A stretch of 64,000 nucleotides of DNA, from the NCBI GenBank assembly GCA_001899775.1, contig MKWN01000016.1, positions 1 through 64,000 on the forward strand, written 5' to 3'. A program made the position numbers and the translations under genes. Shown here one piece after another: positions 1 to 8,457 of this stretch (position 1 is its first letter; every line of letters starts with the position of its first letter). The notes beneath the pieces were generated by a model. That model was not told the DNA's origin. It did not search any database and was given only the letters and a program-made list of their open reading frames with translations. The stretch comes from Thiobacillus sp. 65-29 (GTDB taxonomy: Bacteria > Pseudomonadota > Gammaproteobacteria > Burkholderiales > Thiobacillaceae).

Positions 1-1
1 C

Positions 2-2857
2 GAGACCGACAAGGCCATCATGGACGTCGAGGTGTTCAAGGCCGGTTACCTCGCCGGTCCGCTCGCCGAGGTCGGTGCCACCATCGCGGTCGGCGCAGCA
101 CTCGGCTACATCACCGACACCCCGGGGGACGTCGCCATCGCCGCCGGCGAGGTGGTCGAGGAGCAGGCACCAACGGAGATGATTCCGCACCATGCCGGCA
201 CGCCGATCGTGATGCCGCAGCTCTCCGACACCATGACCGAAGGGGTGGTGGTGACCTGGGAAAAGCAGCCGGGTGACAGCATCCGCCGCGGCGACATCGT
301 CGCCACGGTGGAGACCGACAAGGCCATCATGGACGTCGAGGTGTTCCAGGAAGGCTTTCTTTCCGGCCCCATCGCCGACGTCGGCAGCGTCGTCGAGGTC
401 GGTCACCCGATGGCCTTCATCGTCGACGATGCGGCGAAGGTCAATGACACGGGCGTAACGATCGCCGCCGACCACAAGGTCAAGGAAACGCACAAGGTCG
501 CCCCGCATCCGGCCGACAGGCCAGCGACGATTCCCGTACCCAAGGCCGCGCCGGCGCAGGTCAGCGCCGCCGGCAACGTGCCGCCGGTGGCGCGCGTGCC
601 GGGGCGGCCGGCTTCGCCTTATGCGCGCAAGGTCGCCGCGCAGCTCGGCGTGAACCTCGCCGGGCTTGCCGGCACCGGCCCGGCGGGCGTCATCGTCGCC
701 GCCGACGTGGCGCGTGCCCGCCCGTCGATGCAGGACGTCGCGCACTCGCTGCCGCAGGTCGACGTGCCCGGCCAGGGCCGTGCCATGACCTCGATGGAAA
801 AGGCCGTCAGCCACGCGATGACCGCGTCGCTCACGCTGCCGACCTTTCATGTCACGGTGAACATCGACACCGTGAAACTGACCGCCGCCGCCAAGGCGAA
901 AAAGGTGTCGGTGACGGTGGCGATCGCCAAGGCCTGCTCGGTCGCCATGGCGAAGTTCCCGCGCATGAACTGGGCCTACCAGCCGGTCGACAAGCTGGTC
1001 GAACGCGCCAATCACGATTTCGGCGTGGCGGTGATGTCGAACGACGGCGGTCTGGTGGTGCCGATCCTGCACGGCATCGAGAAGAAGCCGCTGGAAGCGC
1101 TGCAGACCGAGTGGACCGGCCTGGTCGAGCGCGCACGCGTGAGAAAGCTCGCACCGGCCGAGTATGCCAATCCGACCTTCACCATTTCCAACATGGGCAT
1201 GCTGGGCGTGTCGCATTTCACCGCGATTCCCACCCCCGGTATCGCCGCGATCCTGGCGATCGCCGCCAGCGGCCTGCAAGGCACGCCGTTCACCATCACG
1301 GGTGATCACCGCGTCCTGAACGGCGCCGACGTCGCGCTGTATCTCGCCGCGCTGAAACAGACCATCGAAGCGCCGGACGCCTGGATGGCGGGCGACGCGA
1401 CCGCGGCCGAAGCCGCACCGGTCTCGCCGATCCCCGAAGGCAACTGGGACGTCCCGGTCGTCGTCGTCGGCGGCGGTCCCGGCGGCGAGGATTGCGCGCG
1501 CGACCTCGCCGAGCACGGCGTCAAGGTCATGATGGTCAACAACGAACCCTTCCCCGGCGGCGAATGCCTGTGGCGCGGTTGCATCCCCTCCAAGGCGTGG
1601 CGCGCCGCGGCCGACGGCATCCGCAACCGCGCACACGACGCGGAGATGGGTGTCGACGGCACGCATGCGCCGCAGCTCAACTGGGAACAGGTCGAAAAAC
1701 ACCGCCGCTGGGTGCAGTCGAGCCGCGGCGACATGGCGCTCAAGGCCGACAAGGGGATGAAGATCGACGTGCGCGAAGGTTTCGGCGAATTCGTCGATGC
1801 CCACACGCTGAAGATCACCCCGGTCGAGGGCGAGCCTTATCAGGTCACGTTCGGTGCCGCAGTCATCGCCACCGGTGCGCCCGCCTTCGTGCCGCCCATC
1901 CCCGGCGCGCGCGAAAACCTCGCCTCTGGCGGCGTCGTCACCTCCGACACCATCTGGAACCTCAGCCAGCCGCCGAAGAAGCTCGGCATCGTTGGCGGCG
2001 GCGTGATCGGCGTCGAGATGGCGCAGATCTTCCGCGACTTCGGCAGCGAGGTGCTGATGCTTGAACGGCACGAACGCATTCTCGGCGAGATCGAGGAGGA
2101 AATCGGCAAGACGCTGATCGCGCTGCTGGAAAAGGAAATCACCGTAGTGACCCACGCATCGATCAACGAGGTCTCCGGCACACCCGGTGCGATGAAGCTG
2201 CGCTATGCCGATAAGGACGGCGTCGAGTCGGTATTCGACTGCGACATCGTGCTGATGGCGACCGGCAAGCGTCCGGATACCAGCCGGCTCAACCTCGACA
2301 GGCTCGGCGTCGAACTCGATGGCGCGGCGATCAAGGTCAACGCGCGTTGCCAGACCAGCGTGCCGCACATCTTCGCGGTGGGCGACGTCATCGGCGGCTA
2401 CATGCTCGCGCACACCGCCGCGACCCAGGGACGGGTGGCCGCCGCCAACCTGCTCGGCCACGGCGGCGAATACGACCAGGACCGCGATTGCGCCGTCACC
2501 TTCTCGCGCCCACAGGCCGGTTTCGTCGGCCTCTCCCTCGCCCAGGCGAAGGCGAAGAGTATCGACGCCGTGGAGGCCAAGATGCCCATGAGCATCGACG
2601 CCAAGGCGATGATCACCGGCGAGACCGAGGGCATGATCAAGCTCGTCGCCGACAAGGCCAGCGGCCGCGTCATCGGCGTGCACTTCCTCGCCGACCATAC
2701 CGATACCCTGATCGGCACGGGCGTGATGATGGTCGCCGGCGAGATGACGCTCACCCAGGTCGCCCGCGCCATTTTCCCGCACCCGACGCAGACCGAACTG
2801 TTCGGAGAACTGGCGCGGCGACTGTTGAACCGGCTGCGACGCACGGCGAAGAAATAA
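2..2857 (+). CDS. Fused dihydrolipoyl acyltransferase (E2) and dihydrolipoyl dehydrogenase (E3), 5' partial
   Basis: The frame is open from base 2, so the gene begins upstream of the window. Numbering from the Met at 20, the order is: the end of one lipoyl domain, a full lipoyl domain at about 62-135 with the lipoylated Lys in ETDKA (K101), a Pro/Ala linker, an E1/E3-binding domain at about 197-232, an E2 catalytic domain at about 255-460, then a complete FAD/NAD disulfide oxidoreductase from about 473 to 945. The E3 part shows the GGGPGG FAD motif, the redox pair in CLWRGC, and the C-terminal HPTQTE. Such proteins transfer acyl groups in a 2-oxoacid dehydrogenase complex and reoxidise lipoamide. 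The E2 active-site motif reads DHRVLNG where many E2s have DHRxxDG. Most bacteria encode E2 and E3 separately. The substrate (pyruvate or another 2-oxoacid) cannot be told because E1 lies outside the window. Confidence 0.9.
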   Translation, partial: ETDKAIMDVEVFKAGYLAGPLAEVGATIAVGAALGYITDTPGDVAIAAGEVVEEQAPTEMIPHHAGTPIVMPQLSDTMTEGVVVTWEKQPGDSIRRGDIVATVETDKAIMDVEVFQEGFLSGPIADVGSVVEVGHPMAFIVDDAAKVNDTGVTIAADHKVKETHKVAPHPADRPATIPVPKAAPAQVSAAGNVPPVARVPGRPASPYARKVAAQLGVNLAGLAGTGPAGVIVAADVARARPSMQDVAHSLPQVDVPGQGRAMTSMEKAVSHAMTASLTLPTFHVTVNIDTVKLTAAAKAKKVSVTVAIAKACSVAMAKFPRMNWAYQPVDKLVERANHDFGVAVMSNDGGLVVPILHGIEKKPLEALQTEWTGLVERARVRKLAPAEYANPTFTISNMGMLGVSHFTAIPTPGIAAILAIAASGLQGTPFTITGDHRVLNGADVALYLAALKQTIEAPDAWMAGDATAAEAAPVSPIPEGNWDVPVVVVGGGPGGEDCARDLAEHGVKVMMVNNEPFPGGECLWRGCIPSKAWRAAADGIRNRAHDAEMGVDGTHAPQLNWEQVEKHRRWVQSSRGDMALKADKGMKIDVREGFGEFVDAHTLKITPVEGEPYQVTFGAAVIATGAPAFVPPIPGARENLASGGVVTSDTIWNLSQPPKKLGIVGGGVIGVEMAQIFRDFGSEVLMLERHERILGEIEEEIGKTLIALLEKEITVVTHASINEVSGTPGAMKLRYADKDGVESVFDCDIVLMATGKRPDTSRLNLDRLGVELDGAAIKVNARCQTSVPHIFAVGDVIGGYMLAHTAATQGRVAAANLLGHGGEYDQDRDCAVTFSRPQAGFVGLSLAQAKAKSIDAVEAKMPMSIDAKAMITGETEGMIKLVADKASGRVIGVHFLADHTDTLIGTGVMMVAGEMTLTQVARAIFPHPTQTELFGELARRLLNRLRRTAKK

Positions 2858-2898
2858 GGGTTGGCGGCGGACGACGAAGAAATAAACCTCAAGCACGA

Positions 2899-2936
2899 CC
2901 AACGACAAGGGCCGCAAGCGCGGCCCTTGTCGTTGG
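2899..2936. terminator. Strong hairpin after the E2-E3 gene
   Basis: A perfect 17-bp inverted repeat (2899-2915 and 2920-2936) flanks the loop AAGC. It lies 42 bases after the E2-E3 stop and before the toxin-antitoxin promoter. There is no clear U-tract on the plus strand, so it may act as a transcript-end or barrier hairpin rather than a classical intrinsic terminator. Confidence 0.6.
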
Positions 2937-2973
2937 TGCGCAGCTGCCGCAGCGTTTCCCGCCAGACCAACAA

Positions 2974-3017
2974 TTGACCCACTCGAAAATTGAGACTACA
3001 TTTCAATAAATATTTAT
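2974..3017 (+). promoter_or_regulatory. Candidate sigma-70 promoter and operator of the toxin-antitoxin pair
   Basis: TTGACC (2974-2979) and TACATT (2997-3002) are separated by 17 bases, close to the sigma-70 consensus. Immediately downstream is a perfect 12-bp palindrome, ATAAATATTTAT (3006-3017), just ahead of the antitoxin start. Phd/VapB antitoxins usually repress their own promoter, so this palindrome is a plausible operator; that role is inferred. Confidence 0.5.
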
Positions 3018-3021
3018 CTTT

Positions 3022-3297
3022 ATGGGCCCACAAATGCAGGTATCCATCCGTGAGCTGAAAGCCCACCTGTCGCGCTATCTCGCCCAAGCCCGCCAAGGGA
3101 CGACACTGGAGATCACCTCACATCGTCGCGTCGTTGCCCGCGTAACCGGTATTCCCGAGTCCTCCACGCCAGCCTTGGGCGAGATGATTGCTCGGGGGGC
3201 CGCCGAATGGGACGGCCGCAAGCCGCTGGGCGCACATATCGCACTGTCGCGCAGGGGCGAGTCTGTGTCCCGCATCGTGCTGGGCGACCGCGGATAA
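3022..3297 (+). CDS. Phd/YefM-family antitoxin
   Basis: This 91-residue protein has the N-terminal Phd/YefM signature (VSIRELKAHLSRYL, then RVVARV), the DNA-binding half of the family, which folds with the toxin through a flexible C-terminus. An in-frame ATG at 3034 is an equally plausible start. The gene is followed 7 bases later by a PIN-domain toxin, the usual antitoxin-first order. It should bind the toxin and repress the operon. The surrounding intergenic DNA is A/T-richer than the genome, consistent with a mobile module. Confidence 0.85.
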   Translation: MGPQMQVSIRELKAHLSRYLAQARQGTTLEITSHRRVVARVTGIPESSTPALGEMIARGAAEWDGRKPLGAHIALSRRGESVSRIVLGDRG

Positions 3298-3304
3298 CGC
3301 GCAG

Positions 3305-3745
3305 TTGATCCTGTTTCTCGACACCTCCGCGCTGGTCAAGCTTTATATCGTCGAAGCAGACAGTTCAGCCGTGCATACCTCGGTTGCCGCCGCGCAAACC
3401 GTCGCGGTTTGCCGCATTGCCTGGGCCGAGGCGTGCGCGGCACTGGCCCGCCGCGCGCGTGAAGTGCCTGCCGACGAGGACGCAATCATCGCGGCGCGCC
3501 AGGCTCTGGCACGCGACTGGCCACATTTTTTCATCGTCGAAGTCACGCAGTCGGTGGTCGAACGCGCCGGAGTGTTCGCCGAGACTTTCGCGCTACGCGC
3601 TTACGACAGCGTGCAGCTTGCTGCCGCCTGTGAGATTGTGGCCGTCGCGCCCGGTCAGGTCGCATTCGGTTGTTTCGATAATCGCCTCAACAACGCCGCC
3701 AAGATATTGGGGCTTGGTATTTCGGGATCGGCAGGAGAATATTAA
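3305..3745 (+). CDS. VapC-type PIN-domain toxin (putative RNase)
   Basis: Read from a TTG at 3305, the protein is 146 residues and opens with the PIN signature ILFLDTSAL. The four acidic residues expected for Mg-dependent RNase activity are visible at D6, E42, D101 and D125 (FLDTSA, WAEAC, AYDSVQ, FDNRLN). The frame stays open upstream inside the antitoxin gene, but the homologous N-terminus fixes the start near the TTG. PIN toxins of this type cut specific RNAs, often initiator tRNA or the ribosomal sarcin-ricin loop; the target here is unknown. Partner: the Phd-like antitoxin immediately upstream. Confidence 0.85.
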   Translation: MILFLDTSALVKLYIVEADSSAVHTSVAAAQTVAVCRIAWAEACAALARRAREVPADEDAIIAARQALARDWPHFFIVEVTQSVVERAGVFAETFALRAYDSVQLAAACEIVAVAPGQVAFGCFDNRLNNAAKILGLGISGSAGEY

Positions 3746-3770
3746 TCCGGGAGCATCCAATGAACCGAAA

Positions 3771-3808
3771 ATCGGGCTTCAGCCCGACATGTCGGCTAAA
3801 GCCGGACC
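3771..3808. repeat. REP-like double hairpin
   Basis: Two short hairpins sit side by side: TCGGGCT-TC-AGCCCGA (3772-3787) and GTCGGCT-AA-AGCCGGAC (3791-3807, with one bulged base). The GGGCTTCAGCCC / GGCTAAAGCC pattern followed by GGACCTACG resembles intergenic palindromic repeats seen in many proteobacteria. The rest of the 219-base gap (3746-3964) shows no gene. Confidence 0.55.
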
Positions 3809-3964
3809 TACGTCCCGTTGATTTACCATGTACAGACATTCCAATGAATTTTTTGGGTTGATGCGACAGACACGAGGGAAGGCCCCTTCTGGCGTCGCGA
3901 TGACGTCATTGCGTACAGCTGCCGCGGTTGTCCGATCGATTTCAAGAACACAGGGTTAGCAACA

Positions 3965-5203
3965 ATGACCCGCAGCACGCTCAAGAAGATCAAAGCCGCC
4001 GACCTGAAGCCGGGCATGCACCTGCACGAGCTGTGCGGTTCGTGGATGGATCATCCCTTCTGGCGCAGCAGGTTTACCCTCAGCGACCCGGCAGACATCC
4101 GGCGCATCCTGGACAGCGGGATCGTCGAAGTCTGGATCGACACCGCCAAGGGCGCGGACCTGCCTGCCGCCGCATCCGGGAAACCGCCGACGGAGCCGGC
4201 ACCCGCCGTGGCCACGACACCCGCGCAGCCGGTGGACACGCCCTATGCGAGGGCGCCGAAACAGGTCGCACTGGACGAGGAACTCAAGCGCGCGGCCATG
4301 ATCTGCGCCCGGGCACGCTCGGCCGTGGTGTCCATGTTCCAGGAGGTGCGCATGGGCAAGGCGATCAACGCGGAGGCGGCAAGCGAACTGGTGGAGGAGA
4401 TTTCCTCCTCGGTGTTGCGCAATCCCGGGGCCCTGATCAGTCTCGCGCGCCTCAAGACCGCCGACGACTACACCTACATGCACTCCGTCGCGGTCTGCGC
4501 GCTGATGGTCGCGCTGGCGCGCCAACTCGACCTTGACGAGCAAGCCACGCGCGAGGCGGGCATGTCCGGATTGCTGCACGACATCGGCAAGGCGATGATG
4601 CCGATGGATATCCTCAACAAGCCGGGCAAACTGACCGACGACGAGTTCCGTATCATCCAGAGTCATCCGGTCGAAGGACACCGCCTGCTGGTCGAAGGCA
4701 AGAGCGCGAGCGAGATCGTACTCGACGTCTGCCTGCACCATCACGAGAAGACCGACGGCAGCGGCTATCCCGACCGCCTCCCGGGCGAGAAGATCAGCGT
4801 GTTCGCCAAGATGGGCGCGGTATGCGACGTCTACGACGCCATCACCTCCAACCGCCCCTACAAGGCCGGCTGGGACCCGGCGGAATCGATCCGCCGCATG
4901 GCCGAATGGAGCACGGGGCACTTCGACGACGTCGTCTTCCAGGCCTTCGTCAAGAGCATCGGCATCTACCCGACCGGATCGCTGGTGCGACTCGCCTCGG
5001 GACGCCTGGCGGTGGTCATCGAACAGTCGGAAAAATCGCTGCTCGCACCCCGGGTCAAGGCATTCTTCTCGACCAAGGCGCAGACCTACGTCGTGCCGGA
5101 GATGATCGATCTTTCACACCCGAGTGCCACGGACAGGATCGTGGGACGCGAGGACGCGGCGAAATGGGGGATCAGGAACCTGGACGACCTGTGGGCCGGC
5201 TGA
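3965..5203 (+). CDS. HD-GYP domain cyclic di-GMP phosphodiesterase
   Basis: This 412-residue protein has an N-terminal DUF3391-like region (about 5-145, starting KKIKAADLKPGMHLHEL) followed by an HD-GYP domain (about 165-360). The metal-binding and GYP motifs are intact: LLHDIGK with H205/D206, HHHEKTDGSGYP (H258-P269), then the CDVYDAITSNRPYK stretch. Intact motifs predict hydrolysis of cyclic di-GMP to GMP. There is no signal peptide or membrane segment, so it should be cytosolic. It is monocistronic and convergent with the next gene. A GGDEF protein at 54.9 kb may be part of the same second-messenger economy. Confidence 0.92.
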   Translation: MTRSTLKKIKAADLKPGMHLHELCGSWMDHPFWRSRFTLSDPADIRRILDSGIVEVWIDTAKGADLPAAASGKPPTEPAPAVATTPAQPVDTPYARAPKQVALDEELKRAAMICARARSAVVSMFQEVRMGKAINAEAASELVEEISSSVLRNPGALISLARLKTADDYTYMHSVAVCALMVALARQLDLDEQATREAGMSGLLHDIGKAMMPMDILNKPGKLTDDEFRIIQSHPVEGHRLLVEGKSASEIVLDVCLHHHEKTDGSGYPDRLPGEKISVFAKMGAVCDVYDAITSNRPYKAGWDPAESIRRMAEWSTGHFDDVVFQAFVKSIGIYPTGSLVRLASGRLAVVIEQSEKSLLAPRVKAFFSTKAQTYVVPEMIDLSHPSATDRIVGREDAAKWGIRNLDDLWAG

Positions 5204-5245
5204 GCCCACCCACGATGCGCCCGGCTGGACGCAGCCGAAAGCTGC

Positions 5246-5992
5246 TCACTCGGGCAGCAGTTCCTTGATGCGCCGCGCCAGGTCGGGGTTGTCGGGAGTC
5301 AGATGCACGAGCCAGTGCTGGCTCTTGGTCGTTGCGGGACTGCCTCCATGCAGGTGTCCGGTACGCAGGGTGAAGGAATTGTCCCGCGCGCTCGCGCGAT
5401 GCAGCAGATCGCCCTTGCTCAGATCCCAGTAGAAGGGGCTGGTGAACGGCTTGCGCCAGAGCATCCTGGCCGGCGTCGAGGTGGAACTGTCCTGCTCCCA
5501 TTCGATCTTCAGGCGTCGCCCCTCGAGCAGGGAAACCGTCGCAGCCGGAATATCCTGACTGTTCTGCACAACCGGTTCCCCGAGTCCCACATACTGCTCG
5601 ATCTTCACCTTCGCAGGGGTGCGCATCAGGACGGGCGCCTCGGCGACCGGTTGTGCTTCCCGCTGCACCGGCTGCGCCTGTTGCGCGGGTTTTGGCGCGT
5701 TCGCCGGCTGCGCCTGGGGAGCGGGCCGTGCTGGCTCGCCACCGGTCTTGAGATCGCTGCGGATGACCGACGCGATCGTCGCGTCGGTAAACCCTGCCTC
5801 CTTGAGTTTGAGTACCCTGTCGACGTTGTCGTAGTCGTTGTCGATCATGAAGCGAATGACCTCCTCACCCAGCCCGGATGCCTTCAGTCTGGTCAGCGCC
5901 TCGGTGCTCAAGGTGGCCAGCGCAGCGCCCGACGCGGCCAGGGCCAGGGCACCGGTCAAGCCGAGAATTGCCTTTTTCATGATGGGTGACAT
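5246..5992 (-). CDS. Secreted protein of unknown function
   Basis: The 248-residue product starts at ATG 5992, which has GAGG 8 bases upstream; the frame is open further upstream without a good start. Residues 1-27 look like a signal peptide (MKKAILGLTGALALAASG then ALA). An all-alpha segment (about 28-80, with LSTEALTRLKASGLGEEVI) is followed by a Pro/Ala/Gln-rich linker (about 88-125) and a C-terminal basic, aromatic region of about 120 residues. I do not recognise the family. It is probably periplasmic. It sits alone on the minus strand between the HD-GYP gene and dacC. Confidence 0.7.
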   Translation of the reverse strand: MSPIMKKAILGLTGALALAASGAALATLSTEALTRLKASGLGEEVIRFMIDNDYDNVDRVLKLKEAGFTDATIASVIRSDLKTGGEPARPAPQAQPANAPKPAQQAQPVQREAQPVAEAPVLMRTPAKVKIEQYVGLGEPVVQNSQDIPAATVSLLEGRRLKIEWEQDSSTSTPARMLWRKPFTSPFYWDLSKGDLLHRASARDNSFTLRTGHLHGGSPATTKSQHWLVHLTPDNPDLARRIKELLPE

Positions 5993-6158
5993 GCTCCGAT
6001 CCTCATTCAGACAATCAATGTAGCGAGCCCGCGTCGAAGGAACGACGCGCGGTGCTTCGCCGGTGCTCCTGCTTACCTTGCGCGAGGCATACATCGCATA
6101 TTTTCATTATGCCGCACTTGGCGACGCTGCCCAAAGACGCGGTGGAAATGCCGCCGCC

Positions 6159-7319
6159 TCAGCCGAAGAGCCCGCGGAAAAAGAGGCGGATGCCATCCCA
6201 CATGCGCCGGAAGAAACCGCCCTGCTCGACCGCCTCCAGCGCCACCAACGGCGCCTGCATGACGACCTTGCCGTCGGCGCCCACCAGCTCGACGCGACCG
6301 AGCTGGGCGCCGGCGGCGACGGGTGCGACGACGTCGCCGTCCTTCAGCACGACGCGGGGCGTGTATTCCTCACCCGCACGCTTGGGTAGCGCGGCGGCGA
6401 AATCGCTGCCGACGCCAGCCTTGACGCTGCGTGCGCCCCCTTTCCAGACGTTGACGGCCTGGATCGTCGCACCCTTCCTGAAGAACACGCGGCTTTCGAA
6501 GAAACTGAAGCCATAACCGAGGAGCTTGGCCGTTTCGGTGGCGCGTGCCGCCTCACTGGCGGTGCCGAACACGGCAGCGACAAGACGCATGCCGTCGCGC
6601 TGGGCCGAGGCGACGAGGCAGTAGCCGGCTTCCTCGGTATGGCCCGTCTTCAGGCCATCGACCGACGGGTCGCGCCACAGCAGCAGGTTGCGGTTCGGCT
6701 GGCGGATGTTGTTCCAGACGAACTCCCTTTCCTTGTACAGCGCGTAGTGCGCAGGGTCTTCGAGGATGATCGCGCGCGCGAGCTTCACCATGTCGAGCGC
6801 ACTGGAATAGTGGTTGGGATCGGGCCAGCCGGTGGCGTTGACGAAGTGCGTGTCGGCAAGGCCGAGCCGCTTGGCTTCCTGGTTCATCATCGCGGCGAAG
6901 CTGTCCTCGGAACCGGCGATGTGCTCGGCGAGCGCGATGCTGGCGTCGTTGCCGGACTGCACGATGATCCCCTGCAGAAGATCCCTGACCGCGACCTTGT
7001 CGCCGACCATGACGAACATCTTCGAGCCGCCCATGCGCCAGGCTTTTTCGCTGATGAGTACGCGATCGTCCTCCTTCAGCCGGCCGCGTTGCAGTTCCAG
7101 TGCGGCGACGTGCGCGGTCATCAGCTTGGTGAGACTGGCGGGCGGCAGGCGCTGGCTGCCCTGCTGATCGACCAGCACCGCGCCGCTGGTGGCGTCCATG
7201 AGCACCCACGACCTGGCGGCGAGCGGGGGCGGCGGCGGCACGCTGTCGGAAAGTGCAGGCAGGGGCAGCAGCGAGAGCGCGAGCAGGAACAGGCGGCGGG
7301 CAAGGGTACGTTGGATCAT
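6159..7319 (-). CDS. dacC: D-alanyl-D-alanine carboxypeptidase (penicillin-binding protein 5/6 family)
   Basis: The 386-residue protein has a signal peptide (about 1-24), the serine peptidase S11 domain and a C-terminal PBP5-type domain ending in a Phe/Arg-rich amphipathic helix (FFRRMWDGIRLFFRGLF) that should anchor it to the inner membrane. The three active-site motifs are present: S62-LT-K65, S122-G-N124 and K224-T-G226. The family trims the terminal D-Ala from peptidoglycan pentapeptides in the periplasm. The start chosen is ATG 7319, where the signal peptide begins; the frame remains open upstream only as overlap with pyrD. It is divergent from pyrD. Paralogue naming (dacA versus dacC) is uncertain. 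Confidence 0.93.
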   Translation of the reverse strand: MIQRTLARRLFLLALSLLPLPALSDSVPPPPPLAARSWVLMDATSGAVLVDQQGSQRLPPASLTKLMTAHVAALELQRGRLKEDDRVLISEKAWRMGGSKMFVMVGDKVAVRDLLQGIIVQSGNDASIALAEHIAGSEDSFAAMMNQEAKRLGLADTHFVNATGWPDPNHYSSALDMVKLARAIILEDPAHYALYKEREFVWNNIRQPNRNLLLWRDPSVDGLKTGHTEEAGYCLVASAQRDGMRLVAAVFGTASEAARATETAKLLGYGFSFFESRVFFRKGATIQAVNVWKGGARSVKAGVGSDFAAALPKRAGEEYTPRVVLKDGDVVAPVAAGAQLGRVELVGADGKVVMQAPLVALEAVEQGGFFRRMWDGIRLFFRGLFG

Positions 7320-7446
7320 GGACAAGGATCGGACAATGGATTCGACACCACGCAGCGAGGCCTGAACCGCGCCGCGCACAGGAACGCGAGTGTACCAGCC
7401 GGAGCGCCTGCTACACTCGCGTCTGGCCCAATTTCCCGCGTTGCCC

Positions 7447-8457
7447 ATGCTGTATTCGCTGATCCGCCCCGCGCTCTTCTCGCTCGATCCCGAGGATGCG
7501 CACCGCTTCACCCTCGCGAGCCTCGACGCCGCGCATCGCTTCGGCCTGCTGAACCTCCTGCCGCGTGCGACGGGCCGCGCGGTGCACGTGATGGGCCTCG
7601 ATTTTCCCAACCCCGTGGGGCTTGCCGCCGGGCTCGACAAGGACGGCGCGCACATCGACGTGCTGGCGGCGCTCGGCTTCGGCTTCATCGAGATCGGCAC
7701 GGTGACGCCGCGCCCGCAGGGCGGCAACCCCAAGCCGCGGCTGTTCCGCCTGCCGCAGGCGCAGGCGCTGATCAACCGCATGGGCTTCAACAACCTCGGC
7801 GTCGACAACCTGGTCCGCAATGTCGAGGCAAGCGGCTATAAGGGCATCCTCGGCATCAACATCGGCAAGAACAAGGACACCCCCAACGACCATGCGGTCG
7901 ACGACTATCTCGCCTGCCTCGACAAGGTGTACGCGCACGCGAGCTACGTGACGGTGAACATCTCCTCGCCCAATACGCAGAACCTGCGCGAGTTGCAGAA
8001 GGACGAGGCGCTCGACGCTCTGCTCTCGGCGATCAAGCTGCGGCAGTCGGAACTGGCGCAGCGGCACGGCCGGTACGTGCCGATCGTGCTGAAGATCGCG
8101 CCCGACCTCGACGACGCGCAGATTGCCGCGATCGCCGCGCTCTTGATGATGCACCGCATCGACGCGGTGATCGCCACCAACACCACCATCGCACGCGACA
8201 CCGTCGCCGGCTTGCCCAACGCCGCGGAGACTGGCGGCCTGTCCGGCGCACCGGTGCGTGCCGCCGCCACGCGCGTGGTACGCGAACTGGCGCGTCATCT
8301 GCAGAACGAGGTGCCGATCATCGGTGTCGGCGGCATCCTGTCGGGCGAGGACGCGCGCGAGAAGATCGACGCCGGCGCGACGCTGGTGCAGCTCTATTCC
8401 GGGCTCATCTATCGTGGGCCGGAACTGGTGCGCGAATGCGTGGAGCGACTCGCATGA
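7447..8457 (+). CDS. pyrD: Dihydroorotate dehydrogenase (quinone), class 2
   Basis: The 336-residue protein begins with the amphipathic N-terminal helix of class 2 enzymes ([19 protein letters not shown]) and contains the FMN/orotate signatures [25 protein letters not shown] (catalytic Ser region), ATNTT and [11 protein letters not shown]. It oxidises dihydroorotate to orotate at the inner membrane and passes electrons to quinone in pyrimidine synthesis. ATG 7447 is chosen because it places the membrane helix at the N-terminus. The stop overlaps the next start (ATGA), so the two genes are probably co-translated. Confidence 0.97.
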   Translation: MLYSLIRPALFSLDPEDAHRFTLASLDAAHRFGLLNLLPRATGRAVHVMGLDFPNPVGLAAGLDKDGAHIDVLAALGFGFIEIGTVTPRPQGGNPKPRLFRLPQAQALINRMGFNNLGVDNLVRNVEASGYKGILGINIGKNKDTPNDHAVDDYLACLDKVYAHASYVTVNISSPNTQNLRELQKDEALDALLSAIKLRQSELAQRHGRYVPIVLKIAPDLDDAQIAAIAALLMMHRIDAVIATNTTIARDTVAGLPNAAETGGLSGAPVRAAATRVVRELARHLQNEVPIIGVGGILSGEDAREKIDAGATLVQLYSGLIYRGPELVRECVERLA

